From contig CM068584.1 of the NCBI GenBank assembly GCA_035048485.1, forward strand, positions 69,848,637 to 69,912,636: a stretch of 64,000 nt of DNA. The letters are read 5' to 3'. The DNA is from Pteria penguin (taxonomy: Eukaryota > Mollusca > Bivalvia > Pterioida > Pteriidae). A program made the position numbers and the translations under genes. Shown one piece after another: positions 20,927 to 32,900 of the stretch (position 1 is its first letter; each line of letters starts with the position of its first letter). Under the pieces are notes generated by a model. That model searched no databases. It saw only the letters and a list, made by a program, of their open reading frames with translations, and was not told the DNA's origin.

Positions 20927-21615
20927 ATGAGATGACCATTCACCTTATATCGTGATGGGACACCGATGTGCCATACAGAATGAGATGACCATCACCTTAC
21001 ATCGTGATGGGACACCGATGTGCCATACAGAATGAGATGACCATTCACCTTATATCGTGATGGGACACCGATGTGCCATACAGAATGAGATGACCATCAC
21101 CTTACATCGTGATGGGACACCGATGTGCCATACAGAATGAGATGACCATTCACCTTATATCGTGATGGGACACCGATGTGCCATACAGAATGAGATGACC
21201 ATCACCTTATATCGTGATGGGATACCGATGTGCCATACAGAATGAGATGACCATCACCTTACATCGTGATGGGACACCGATGTGCCATACAGAATGAGAT
21301 GACCATTCACCTTATATCGTGATGGGACACCGATGTGCCATACAGAATGAGATGACCATTCACCTTATATCGTGATGGGACACCGATGTGCCATACAGAA
21401 TGAGATGACCATCACCTTATATCGTGATGGGACACCGATGTGCCATACAGAATGAGATGACCATTCACCTTATATCGTGATGGGACACCGATGTGCCATA
21501 CAGAATGAGATGACCATTCACCTTATAACCATCACCTTATATCGTGATGGGACACCGATGTGCCATACAGAATGAGATGACTATTCACCTTATATCGTGA
21601 TGGGATACCGATGCT
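20927..21615 (+). repeat. 52/53-bp minisatellite amplified from integrase sequence, about 13 copies
   Basis: The unit core (CACCTTATATCGTGATGGGA, then CACCGATGTGCCATACAGAA) translates to SPYIVMGHRCAIQNE. This is the segment that should follow the FNRTL block in the integrase, and it sits exactly there. Copies differ by the presence or absence of one T (ATTCACC or ATCACC), so the reading frame is not kept. One unit near 21525-21540 is truncated. Confidence 0.85.
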
Positions 21616-21825
21616 ACATGATTCACTCCTAACTCCCGTATGTTATGTCGAGAGGTAACAACTCATTTAGACATAATGTCTGACCTTCCCACTCCCTTAA
21701 AGAAGGTTTCTCAGAATAGATGTCGCTCGATCTGCCAAGAGCGCTAGGAAAATGCAGTCAGAAGTCCTGCAAGTTATGCTATTTTACAACAGAAGCATTA
21801 CAATGGCAGAATAATTAGAATGAGT

Positions 21826-22020
21826 CAGATATCTATGTGGCCAGTGTGATCAAGGACATTCTGCTATGTCTGTGTGGCCAGTGTGATCCAGGACATTCTG
21901 CTATGTCTATGTGGTCAGTGTGATCCGGGACATTCTGCTATGTCTATGTGGTCAGTGTGATCCGGGACATTCTGCTATGTTTGTGTTGCCAGTATAATTT
22001 GGGACATTCTACTATATTTG
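21826..22020. repeat. 37-bp tandem repeat, about 5 copies
   Basis: Unit cores are TCTATGTGGTCAGTGTGATC and GGGACATTCTGCTATG. The last copies are diverged. Confidence 0.85.
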
Positions 22021-22054
22021 TATGGAAGCTCAATCATTCGATAGTGTCAACCGG

Positions 22055-22280
22055 TCAATCTTTGACTTCGATCCTTCATTACTCCTCCCTTCGGTATCCC
22101 TTGTCCGCGATCCTTTATTACCCCACTTCCTTTTGTATCCCTTGTCTTCTTCGGCCCTTTATTTCCCCCTTTCTTCGGTATTCCTTGTACTCGACCCATT
22201 ATTATCTCATACCTTCGGTATCCCTTGTCCTCGGCGGTTTATTACTCGCTTCCTTCGATGCCCCTTGTCCTCACACCTTA
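22055..22280. repeat. Degenerate pyrimidine-rich tandem repeat, about 45 bp x 5
   Basis: Recurring CTTCGGTATCCCTTGTCC and TTTATTACTC/CCC blocks at about 45-bp spacing, strongly diverged. Confidence 0.65.
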
Positions 22281-22764
22281 ACTCCGTAACTACACTTTCA
22301 ACTGCTTTGCGGACCAGACGCCATCTCGATAAGCTATTACCTGTTGATTGCAGGTGTTGTGATCAAAGCATTTACCGACAGGGTCATTCAGGACAGATGT
22401 ATTGAAAGTCGGAAATGGTCAATGGTCACAGCGTGAGAAATCTAAGATAGCACTCGGACACCCGAGATATAAATAGCATTTAATCACTAGATGCTACGTC
22501 ATATGAAATCTGTACAATAGATGGTGAAAACTCTATCTGTAGAATGTGATCCGGGAGGCAAGATTAACCCGGATGTAGAGGTTACCTGATGTAGAGGTTA
22601 CGGGAAAAATTTTCATGCATGCGGGAAGAGGGGGGGGGGGGGTCTTGTGAAGACGGAGATGGACTAGGAAGTTAAAGGTCATCACATTTGCCCAAGACAT
22701 GGTGGATAAGTTAATATCTGTCAAGATGGGGTGGACCAGGAAGTAAAGTCATCACTTCTCGTCA
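22281..22764. other. Low-copy region with small duplications
   Basis: GATGTAGAGGTTAC occurs twice near 22572-22600. A G run lies at 22630-22642, and two diverged copies of a GATGGACTAGGAAGTTAAAG/GGTGGACCAGGAAGTAAAG block follow (22668 and 22730). No gene seen. Confidence 0.4.
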
Positions 22765-22775
22765 AGGCCCGATAG

Positions 22776-23036
22776 ATTGATTGATTATTGTTTTACGTCA
22801 CTCCACGATTTTTTCACGTATGTAGTGACGGCATCTGCCTGATGCATTGCACACGAATTTAGACCTTTGTAACGGGTCCATCGGAAGCAGTGAGGGAACT
22901 TTTACGTGCCACGCCCTCCGTGACACGGAACCTCGATTTTTACAGTCTCATCCGGAAAACAGAAGACTGGGCGGAATCTAACCCGGGACCTCTCGATTAC
23001 GAGATGAACACATTATCCACTAGGACACACCGGCTT
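22776..23036 (-). mobile_element. tRNA-derived SINE family A, full-length, with target-site duplication
   Basis: On the minus strand it begins TAAGCCGGTGTGTCCTAGTGG (A-box-like) with CCCGGGTTAGATTCC (B-box-like) about 40 bp later. A body shared with 46825-47100 follows, including GGATGAGACTGTAAAAA, CCTCACTGCTTCCG, and CATCAGGCAGATGCCGTCAC. The tail is GTGACGTAAAACAATAATCAA plus (TCAA)n. An 11-bp duplication, AGGCCCGATAG, lies at 22765-22775 and 23037-23047. RNA polymerase III transcription would be expected for the family; the mobilising LINE is unknown. Confidence 0.85.
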
Positions 23037-23047
23037 AGGCCCGATAG

Positions 23048-23314
23048 GTAGATTCGTAATTGTCTTGAGGGCGGGGAGGTACATACAGAACGCATGTATA
23101 TACACAGACCACATGTATGTATATAGAGGACATGTATATATAAATGTATACATAATGCATGTACAATATATACATAAAGAACACACACGTATGAAGACAT
23201 TCCAATATAATTACTGTACGCCGCAACAAAGGAAACTTACTGTTTAAATACTTCGGATTTCAATGACTGGACGCCATTACTTTTTAAACAACAGTTACTC
23301 AACCGCGAGCGGGA
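23048..23314. other. AT-rich low-copy DNA
   Basis: Contains an ATGTATATA-rich stretch (23094-23180) with imperfect palindromes. No gene seen. Confidence 0.4.
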
Positions 23315-23357
23315 GAGTTAAAAATCGATCAATCAATCAATCAATCAATCAATCAGC
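23315..23357 (+). mobile_element. Possible SINE family A tail remnant
   Basis: TTAAAAATCGATCAATCAAT continues as (CAAT)n, matching the tail type of the family A SINEs. No body is attached; it could equally be a plain microsatellite. Confidence 0.3.
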
Positions 23358-23940
23358 AGGTAAAAGTATAGACTTATCGAGTATTTAATCAACCGTGATG
23401 ATGAGGTCCCTCTTTACCTGGCATAGCGGACCCCCCTCCCTTTTTATTTAATGGCCCATCAAATGAACCAGGAAGTAAATTCATTAAATCTGCATAAGGG
23501 TTATGCATGAAATACTCTAGAGTGAAAGAAATCACAGAATTGATTCAAAACGTGTCATATTAATTTTTCATAATTTGTTATCGAAGTTTAGAATACGTAA
23601 GAAGTTAACGAAACAGATTGTAGGAGCGTGTATACCCGAGTTCCACAGAGGAACGTGAACATTAATGTTCTAGCGATTCTTTCCATTTACTCAGTATTTA
23701 TCTATTTGCTTTGGAAGGTAAAAGTCAGAGATTTTTGCCTTCCGAGTGGCGATAAGCTCTCATGGCTATGACGTACAAAGCAAACAGAAAGAAATTGGTA
23801 TTCATTGTAATGCAAATCAATGTCAGCTGACATCTGAAGTTCAGTGTAGGGAGAATGCAATGGTTTTTTATCAGCCGACAAGCCGAATTCAATACAGTCA
23901 CCAATTTACGTTGCAGTGACCAGTATGCTATGTATAGTTT
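23358..23940. other. Low-copy region, no gene seen
   Basis: Mixed composition, short open frames only, no repeat structure noted. Confidence 0.35.
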
Positions 23941-24020
23941 TACAGACATTTATGTATGGCCTTTATCAGACATTTATGTATGGCCTTTATCAGACATTTA
24001 TGTATGGCCTTTTCTAGATA
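23941..24020. repeat. 23-bp tandem repeat, 3 copies plus decayed ones
   Basis: CAGACATTTATGTATGGCCT followed by TTAT or TTTC. Decayed relatives continue to about 24155. Confidence 0.8.
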
Positions 24021-24154
24021 TTTTAGTATGGTTTTATCGTAAATTTAGGTTTGGTTATATCAGAGATCTACGTATAGTTTCATTAGAGATCCTGTTATTC
24101 AAGATTTATGTATGATTTTCTCTGATATTATGTGAGATGTATGTATGATTTTTA

Positions 24155-25372
24155 TCTGTATGACGGTACGTACGATACGGCCATTGCTGCTGTATGTCGT
24201 TACCTCATACGTCTGTGTGTATGACGGTAAATACAATATGGCCATTGCTGCTGTATGTCGTTACCTCATACGTCTGTGTGTATGACGGTAAATACAATAC
24301 GGGCATTGCTGCTGTATGTCGTTACCTCATACGTCTGTGTGTATGACGGTACATACAATATGGCCATTGCTGCTGTATGTCGTTACCTCATACGTCTGTG
24401 TGTATGACGGTAAATACAATACGGCCATTGCTGCTGTATGTCGTTACCTCATACGTCTGTGTGTATGACGGTAAATACAATACGGGCATTGCTGCTGTAT
24501 GTCGTTACCTTCATACGTCTGTGTGTATGACGGTAAATACAATACGGCCATTGCTGCTGTATGTCGTTACCTCATACGTCTGTGTGTATGACGGTACATA
24601 CGATACGGCCATTGCTGCTGTATGTCGTTACCTCATACGTCTGTGTGTATGACGGTACATACAATACGGCCATTGCTGCTGTATGTCGTTACCTCATACG
24701 TCTGTGTGTATGACGGTACATACAATACGGGCATTGCTGCTGTATGTCGTTACTCATACGTCTGTGTGTATGACGGTAAATACAATACGGCTATTGCTGC
24801 TGTATGTCGTTACCTCATACGTCTGTGTGTATGACGGTACATACAATACGGCCATTGCTGCTGTATCTCGTTACCTCATACGTCTGTGTGTATGACGGTA
24901 CATACAATATGGCCATTGCTGCTGTATGTCGTTACCTCATACGTCTGTGTGTATGACGGTACATACAATATGGCCATTGCTGCTGTATGTCGTTACCTCA
25001 TACGTCTGTGTGTATGACGGTAAATACAATACGGCCATTGCTGCTGTATGTCGTTACCTCATACGTCTATGTGTATGACGGTAAATACAATACGGGCATT
25101 GCTGCTGTATGTCGTTACCCCATACGTCTGTGTGTATGACGGTACATACAATATGGCCATTGCTGCTGTATGTCGTTACCTCATACGTCTGTGTGTATGA
25201 CGGTACCTACAATATGGCCATTGCTGCTGTATGTCGTTACCTCATACGTCTGTGTGTATGACGGTAAATACAATACGGGCATTGCTGCTGTATGTCGTTA
25301 CCTCATACGTCTGTGTGTATGACGGTACGTACGATACGGCCATTGCTGCTGTATGTTGTTACCTCCTGTGTG
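24155..25372. repeat. 61-bp tandem array, about 20 copies
   Basis: Unit cores are GCTGCTGTATGTCGTTACCT, CATACGTCTGTGTGTATGAC and GGTAAATACAATACGGCCAT. Recurrent two-state sites are TAAATAC/TACATAC and ACGGCC/ATGGCC/ACGGGC. Copies are nearly identical, indicating recent homogenisation. Confidence 0.95.
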
Positions 25373-25395
25373 TAAACATGAATGACAATTTGATT

Positions 25396-25466
25396 CCACA
25401 CACACACACAACACACACGCACACAACATGCACACACAACACGCATACACACAACACGCTCACACA
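25396..25466. repeat. CA-rich microsatellite
   Basis: (CA)n with CACAACACGC-type interruptions. Confidence 0.85.
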
Positions 25467-26688
25467 AGATACTTTGGACAATTTTGTTGCCAAAATGTCA
25501 GAGTGGTTCATTCTTTGAAATGGAAGTAGATGCGAAAATAAAGTTTTGTGGTGCATAGTGGAGGTAGCAATCTGCAGGAACAGTGTATATGTGTACATGT
25601 GTGTAGTACACACAGATGTACAGGTACTGTTGTCCCGTGGTCGTGTACTATGCCCTGCATGTGTCGGTTAGAATCGTATTAACCTTACGGTTACCAGGGA
25701 GAGACGTCCACGGTCGTTGATTCAGGTTAGCGCTCTTTGACATAGTGACTTCTCAGGACATTTTTACTATTAGATAGCATCTAATGGACTGACCTAATTC
25801 TCATAATGCTTCCATTCAGCACGCTTACATTCCTCCCCGTGACCTTTAAATTCCTGCCAAAGGAACGCCGTCTTGCTTCTTTACACTTATTGCCATGTAA
25901 TGGCCATTTTACCCCATTTTTCCGTACCCGTAAAACATCATTTCATTAATTTTACGTCCACACTAACATTATATGTCGTTTACAGACGGTAATTACGCAT
26001 TAGAAGGGTTTTATTGGAGGTCTCGCTCGCATATTGGGGGCCCTGTTGTCACACCCTTCATTCTATGTGATTACTCACCCGTTTGCTGAGATCACCCGTA
26101 CGTAGCAGAAAAAAAAGTGAGAAACGAGTAGGCATGCTATCCCGTCAAACATTTCTAAAGTAGTGTGAGCGTAAAGTTTATATATAATGTGTATTTCAAC
26201 CTCATAGTTATGGAGTGCTTAGGGTTAGTATTTGTTTTACTGAATACATAGAGACGTTGGTCGTGTTTTATCCAGCTGATGTTGGAGAGAGCGGGTAGCC
26301 TCTCGAGGCGAATCGTCACGCGAAATTCATGGTAAGGAATATCGATGACATGGATCTGGTAGCTTTGTTTGCTGTGACCGCTATATATGTACATATTAAC
26401 TTATTGTTACAAAACATGTTCCATATTAAACACAAAACCCCCATCACGCAGGATACATCGCCTCAAGGCTAAATGTAAGAAATCCACATCGAGGCACGAC
26501 TCAAAATTATATGGCACTGCATTACGCTTTTTATGATATTTTATTTCTTCCGGAAACAAATACACTATTGCCGGTTCCCCGAGTCACGTTTACATTTTGT
26601 GTCTATCAAACCCACACACATTAATAAAATTTAATGAACGACACTTAATGTCATAAAGAAACCATTATGTAGAATTTTCAATATGTTT
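25467..26688. other. Low-copy region, no gene seen
   Basis: About 1.2 kb of mixed sequence. A small imperfect palindrome (TGTGTGTAGTACACACA) lies near 25598. The open frame at 26155-26394 on the minus strand lacks splice or domain support. Confidence 0.35.
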
Positions 26689-26825
26689 TGGGGACTAGAC
26701 GGGGTTTATCGGGGACCAAGATGTTTTGCGCGCCAACTAGGGGTAACTGGGGACCAAGATGTCTTGCGGACTAGCCAGGATTTACCGAGGACCAAGATGT
26801 TTTGTGGAGCAGCGAGAGTTACTAT
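26689..26825. repeat. Degenerate repeat, about 55 bp x 3
   Basis: GGGGACCAAGATGTTTTGCG recurs as GGGGACCAAGATGTCTTGCG and GAGGACCAAGATGTTTTGTG. Confidence 0.7.
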
Positions 26826-26900
26826 AAAATAGTTGATGGTGACTTCAGTTATAAAGTCAAATAAAGTCAAATATCAAGCGGACATACATTAAAGTGCTAT

Positions 26901-26947
26901 AACATGTAACCCTAACCCTAACATATAACCCTAACCCTAACATGTAA
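26901..26947. repeat. Telomeric tracts bracketed by AACATGTAA
   Basis: AACATGTAA at 26901-26909 and 26939-26947 encloses two CCCTAACCCTAA tracts separated by a variant AACATATAA. The pattern is a 19-bp period of host word plus telomeric word. Confidence 0.8.
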
Positions 26948-26984
26948 ATTTCATTGGGGTTCTGCATTCCAAGGTGAAGTACCG

Positions 26985-27790
26985 ACCAAGGAAGACTGGG
27001 ACAAACCTGGTTATAGCTAGGACCTAGGGAAACCAGGACAGACCTGGTTATAGCTAGGACCTAGGGAAACCAGGACAGACCTGGTTATAGCTAGGACCTA
27101 GGGAAACCAGGACAGACCTGGTTATAGCTAGAACCAAGGAAGGCCAGGACAAATCTGGTTATAGCTGGGACCTAGGGAAACCAGGACAGACCTGGTTATA
27201 GCTAGGACCTAGGGAAACCAGGACAGACCTGGTTATAGCTAGAACCAAGGAAGGCCAGGACAAATCTGGTTATAGCTGGGACCTAGGGAAACCAGGACAG
27301 ACCTGGTTATAGCTAGAACCAAGGAAGGCCAGGACAAATCTGGTTATAGCTAGGACCTGGGGAAACCAGGACAGACCTGGTTATAGCTAGAACCAAGGAA
27401 GGCCAGGACAAATCTGGTTATAGCTGGGACCTAGGGAAACCAGGACAGACCTGGTTATAGCTAGGACCTAGGGAAACCAGGACAGACCTGGTTATAGCTA
27501 GAACCAAGGAAGGCCAGGACAAATCTGGTTATAGCTGGGACCTAGGGAAACCAGGACAGACCTGGTTATAGCTAGAACCAAGGAAGGCCAGGACAAATCT
27601 GGTTATAGCTGGGACCTAGGGAAACCAGGACAGACCTGGTTATAGCTAGAACCAAGGAAGGCCAGGACAAATCTGGTTATAGCTGGGACCTAGGGAAACC
27701 AGGACAGACCTGGTTATAGCTAGAACCAAGGAAGGTCAGGACAAATCTGGTTATAGCTGGGACCTAGGGGAATGCAAGACAGACTTTGTT
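26985..27790. repeat. 37-bp tandem array of two alternating unit types, about 21 copies
   Basis: Type 1 is GACCTAGGGAAACCAGGACA...; type 2 is AACCAAGGAAGGCCAGGACA.... Both end in TGGTTATAGCTAG/GG. Type 1 contains the hairpin CCAGG-ACAGA-CCTGG. Types alternate as 1-2 dimers with occasional 1-1-2 trimers, a simple higher-order repeat. Confidence 0.9.
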
Positions 27791-28015
27791 CTGATTAAAA
27801 CCAGGATACACGAGGAGATAACTACATTTAGGTAGACTAAGACCGAAGTAAACCGATTTTAAACCAGGATGACGTGAGAACCGAGGTGATTAAGACCGAA
27901 GTAAGCCTAGGTTAAACCAGGGTGACGTGAGAACCGAGGTGATTAACACCGAAGTAAGCCTAGGTTAAACCAGGATGACGTGTGGACCGAGGTAACATCA
28001 CGATAGATCTAGACA
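27791..28015. repeat. Diverged repeat, about 58 bp x 3
   Basis: TGACGTGAGAACCGAGGTGA, then AGACCGAAGTAAGCCTAGGT, recur at about 58 bp. The repeat shares AACCAGG words with the preceding array and may be its decayed edge. Confidence 0.75.
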
Positions 28016-28066
28016 GGGGTAGAACTGAAGTAAAATTAGGACCAATCTGTGTAATATTACGAACCT

Positions 28067-28158
28067 ACAGAAATGAACGGGAATGAAAATTGTATATACA
28101 GAAATGAACGGGAATGAAAATTGTATATACAGAAATGAACGGGAATGAAAATTGTACA
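28067..28158. repeat. 31-bp tandem repeat, 3 copies
   Basis: ACAGAAATGAACGGGAATGA followed by AAATTGTATAT. Confidence 0.9.
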
Positions 28159-28267
28159 GAGAAATAAAGATAGAATATTGATTATATGAATGAAGAGGGG
28201 AATAATTGACAAATCATCTTTAAACATCCCAACCGGCAGCTGGAATCGGACCATGGTCGTCGAATAA

Positions 28268-28375
28268 GACAGGTATTGTACAGGTATACATATAGGTATT
28301 GTACAGGTATACATACAGGTATTGTACAGGTATACATACAGGTATTGTACAGGTATACATACAGGTATTGTACGG
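28268..28375. repeat. 24-bp tandem repeat, about 4.5 copies
   Basis: CAGGTATTGTACAGGTATAC plus ATAC. The unit is nearly self-complementary around TGTACA and GTATAC. Confidence 0.9.
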
Positions 28376-28845
28376 ATGGTGGGTACTATATTCTGGTATA
28401 TATAAAGTAAAGCAAATCATGTCACGTCCGACTTGACTGTCCGCATTGTATACCGTCCTCAATGCGTGCTTGCAGAAATAGAATGTGGAATGATAGCGAA
28501 TACGGCAAAGGGGTTTACATCCACTCAGAGTACTTGGCCCAAGGATATTGCTGAATTGGAAAGTAGGGGAATGGGGAATGGAAGGGGGGGGGGGGGCTGG
28601 GAGTGTTATTATGCCTCATCAAATGTTGTGCAAAAGTGTAACACAAAATTACCTTTGTTTTCAAATCACACATGAATCGTGGGGGGCATGTAGGAATCAA
28701 AAAGCAGTTGAAATATGATAATCCACGAATTTAATACAGACCCATGCCACTTGTACGTTATTGAAACAAACAATGCAACACGCCTGACTCTGAAAAGGTA
28801 AAGTCTGCACGTACAAGATCATAAAACTTTGCTAGCGGGAGGCCT
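28376..28845. other. Low-copy region, no gene seen
   Basis: Contains a G run at 28586-28596. The open frame at 28433-28675 crosses that run and has no support. Confidence 0.35.
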
Positions 28846-28849
28846 CAGA

Positions 28850-29050
28850 GGTGGCTTTACGGCCACGGTCAGTACGTCTGGTGTATCAGGGGTGGCCTTA
28901 TGGCCGTGGTCAGTACGTCTGGTGTATCAGGGGTGGCCGTATGACCGTGGTCAGTACGTCTGGTGTATCAGGTGTGGCCTTATGGCCACGGTCAGTACGT
29001 CTGGTTTCTCAAGAGTGGCCTTATGGCAGTGTTCAGTACGACTTACTTTA
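28850..29050. repeat. 41-bp tandem repeat, about 5 copies
   Basis: GTGGCCTTATGGCCGTGGTC then AGTACGTCTGGTGTATCAGG. The first and last copies are diverged. Confidence 0.9.
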
Positions 29051-29766
29051 TCAGGGATGCCACATTCCAGATTTTATCCATGATTTCCACGTTAAGAGTT
29101 TGAAGTTATTGCCAGTTCATGAATGAAGTATGAAGCAGTATGAACACTCAATATAGATGTTCAGTACGCCAGCCACCCGGATTCAATTTATACGCAAACG
29201 ACCGTCCAATACTCCGTCGTACAATATAGTATCAATAATCTAATTGATATTAATTGACTTACCTAATTAATTATTAAGCTTTCCCAGAATTATGAGGTAA
29301 TTTATCCAAATCACTTTTATATATTTCCAGTTTTACACTCAGTAATCTTTGCACGATACTATTCCGTAACAACTACGTCATGCTGATCTGCGAAATGTTC
29401 CGGCAGCGAAAGTGACACTTTCCGAAATCCCTTGTAAGGAGAGCAGGTTCCACACGGTACTACCACACCCGAAAACAAGAATAAAGGGGGCGGGAATTAA
29501 CACCATGCACCTGCCAATCAAACTTTAAAAAGTCTTGTGGAATTTTTGAATGGGTGAAGTGGACGTTCCGCTTTAGTTGAGCGTGTGGGTAGGCTTTTGT
29601 TACTGGTATTTACAACGATATAGTGTCATAGAAAGATATCTATTGATTAAAAGGTGAATAAACATCGCGGAATGTCAATAAGTTTGAAATACAGTCTTAG
29701 AACGGGTGGACTGACTGGAGAAGTTCTATACATGAAGGAGCTATAATACGCAGAATGCACACACTG
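29051..29766. other. Low-copy region, no gene seen
   Basis: AT-rich with AATTAATTATTAAG-type stretches around 29230-29290. No coding or RNA feature recognised. Confidence 0.35.
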
Positions 29767-29954
29767 GTATATGTAGGGATTACTGTCTCATTGCCGGGTA
29801 TATATGGGGACTATAGACAGAGTATATATGTGTCATTGCCGGGTATATGTAGGGACTATAGACAGACTATATATGTCTCATTCCGGGTATATGTGGGGAC
29901 TATAGACAGAGTATATATGTCTCATTGCCGGGTATATGTGGGGACTAAAGACAG

Positions 29955-32900
29955 AGTATATATGTCTCATTACCGGGTATATGTGGGGACTATAGACAGA
30001 GTATATATGCCTAATTGCCGGGTATATGTGTGGACTATAGACAGAGTATATATGTCTCATTACCGGGTATATGTGGGGACTATAGACAGAGTATATATGT
30101 CTCATTACCGGGTATATGTGTGGACTATAGACAGAGTATATATGCCTCATTGCCGGGTATATGTGTGGACTATAGACAGAGTATATATGTCTCATTGCCG
30201 GGTATATGTGGGGATAATAGACAGCGTTTATATGCCTCATTGCCGGGTATATGTGGGGACTATAGACAGAGTATATATGTGTCATTGCCGGGTATATGTG
30301 GGGACTATAGACAGAGTATATATGTGTCATTGCCGGGTATATGTGGGGACTATAGACAGCGTATATATGCCTCATTGCCGGGTATATGTGGGGACTATAG
30401 ACAGAGTATATATGTCTCATTGCCGGGTATATGTGTGGACTATAGACAGAGTATATATGTGTCATTGCCGGGGATATGTGGGGACTATAGACAGACCATA
30501 TATGTGTCATTGCCGGATATATGTGGGGACTATAGACAGAGTATATATGTCTCATTGCCGGGTATATGTGTGGACTATAGACAGAGTATATATGTGTCAT
30601 TGCCGGGGATATGTGGGGACTATAGACAGACCATATATGTGTCATTGCCGGGTATATGTGGGGACTATAGACAGAGTATATATGTCTCATTGCCGGGTAT
30701 ATGTGTGGACTATAGACAGACTATATATGCCTCATTGCCGGGTATATGTGTGGACTATAGACAGAGTATATATGCCTCATTGCCGGGTATATGTGTGGAC
30801 TATAGACAGAGTATATATGTCTCATTGCCGGGTATATGTGGGGACTATACACAGACTATATATGCCTCATTGCCGGGTATATGTGGGGACAACTATAGAC
30901 AGAGTATATATGTCTCATTGCCGGGTATATGTGTGGACTATAGACAGAGTATATATGTCTCATTGCCGGGTATATGTGTGGACTATAGACAGAGTATATA
31001 TGTGTCATTGCCGGGTATATGTGTCGACTATAGACAGAGTATATATGTGTCATTGCCGGGGATATGTGGGGACTATAGACAGACTATATATGTGTCATTG
31101 CCGGGTATATGTGGGGACTATAGACAGAATATATATGTCTCATTGCCGGGTATATGTGGGGACTATAGACAGAGTATATATGCCTCATTGCCGGGGATAT
31201 GTGGGGACTATAGACAGAGTATATATGTGTCATTGCCGGTATATGTGGGGACTATAGACAGTATATATGTCTCATTGCCGGGTATATGTGGGAACTATAG
31301 ACAGAGTATATATGTCTCATTGCCGGGTATATGTGGGGACTATAGACAGAGTATATGCCTCATTGCCGGGTATGTGTGGGGACTATAGACAGAGTATATA
31401 AGTGTCATTGCCGGGGATATGTGGGGCCTATAGACAGAGTATATATGTGTCATTGCCGGGTATATGTGGGGACTATAGACAGAGTATATATGTCTCATTG
31501 CCAGGTATATGTGTGGACTATAGACATAGTATATATGTGTCATTGCCGGGTATATGTGTGGACTATAGACAGAGTATATATGTGTCATTGCCGGGTATAT
31601 GTGGGGACTATAGACAGAGTATATATGTCTCATTGCGGGGGATATGTGGGGACTATAGACAGAGTATATATGTCTCATTGCCGGGTATATGTGGGGACTA
31701 TAGACAGAGTATATATGTCTCATTGCCGGGTATATCTGGGGACTATAGACAGCGTATATATGCCTCATTGCCGGGTATATGTGTGGACTATAGACATAGT
31801 ATATATGTCTCATTGCCGGGTATATGTAGGTACTATAGACAGACTATATATGCCTCATTGCCGGGTATATGTGGGGACTATAGACAAAGTATATATGTCT
31901 CATTGCCGGGTATATTTGGGGACTATAGACAGAGTATATATGTGTCATTGCCGGGTATATGTGGGGACTATAGACAGAGTATATATGTCTCATTGCCGGG
32001 TATATGTGGGGACTATAGACAGAGTATATATGTGTCATTGCCGGGTATATGTGGGGACTATAGACAGAGTATATATGCCTCATTGCCGGGTATATGTGGG
32101 GACTATAGACAGAGTATATATGACTCATTGCCGGGTATATGTGGGGACTATAGACAAAGTATATATGTCTCATTGCCGGGTATATGTAGGTACTATAGAC
32201 AGACTATATATGCCTCATTGCCGGGTATATGTGGGGACTATAGACAAAGTATATATGTCTCATTGCCGGGTATATGTGGGGACTATAGACAGAGTATATA
32301 TGTCTCATTGCCGGGTATATGTGGGGACTATAGACAGAGTATATATGTCTCATAGCCGGGTATATGTGTGGACTATAGACAGAGTATATATGTGTCATTG
32401 CCGGGTATATGTGGGGACTATAGACAGAGTATATATGTCTCATTGCCCGAATATATGTAGGGACTATAGACAGACTATATATGTCTCATTGCCGGGTATA
32501 TGTGTGGACTATAGACAGAGTATATATGCCTCATTGCCGGGTATATGTGGGGACTATAGACAGACCATATATGTGTCATTGCCGGATATATGTGGGGACT
32601 ATAGACAGAGTATATATGTCTCATTGCCGGGTATATGTAGGTACTATAGACAGACTATATATGCCTCATTGCCGGGTATATGTGGGGACTATAGACAGAG
32701 TATATATGTCTCATTGCCGGGTATATGTGGGGACTATAGACAGAGTATATATGTCTCATAGCCGGGTATATGTGTGGACTATAGACAGAGTATATATGTG
32801 TCATTGCCGGGTATATGTGGGGACTATAGACAGAGTATATATGTCTCATTGCCCGAATATATGTAGGGACTATAGACAGACTATATATGTCTCATTGCCG

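Larger units (their letters stand above)
20395..21810 (+). pseudogene. Ty3/gypsy-type pol relic, integrase region, interrupted
   Basis: Landmarks occur in the collinear order of Ty3/gypsy integrases. A DILYRK block upstream of the integrase core lies near 20412, MERIAMD...LPLT near 20514-20555, TVAEIIVDEVM near 20628-20662, then ESKLFKEMF with KKTHTIPYRPQSDGMVE and FNRTL (20775-20885). The last is the conserved core segment containing the catalytic Glu of the DDE triad. HSPYIVMGHR follows, then a DSLLTP block after the array, and a degenerate QKHYNGR tail near 21790. The sequence is broken by a 56-bp telomeric insertion (20664-20747), by the 52/53-bp array (20927-21615) and by further deletions. 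No LTR, protease or RT was recognised. Non-functional. Confidence 0.75.

Noticed and set aside
22022..22405. 127-codon open frame on the plus strand
   Set aside because: It lies mostly in a degenerate pyrimidine-rich repeat; no domain or splice support.
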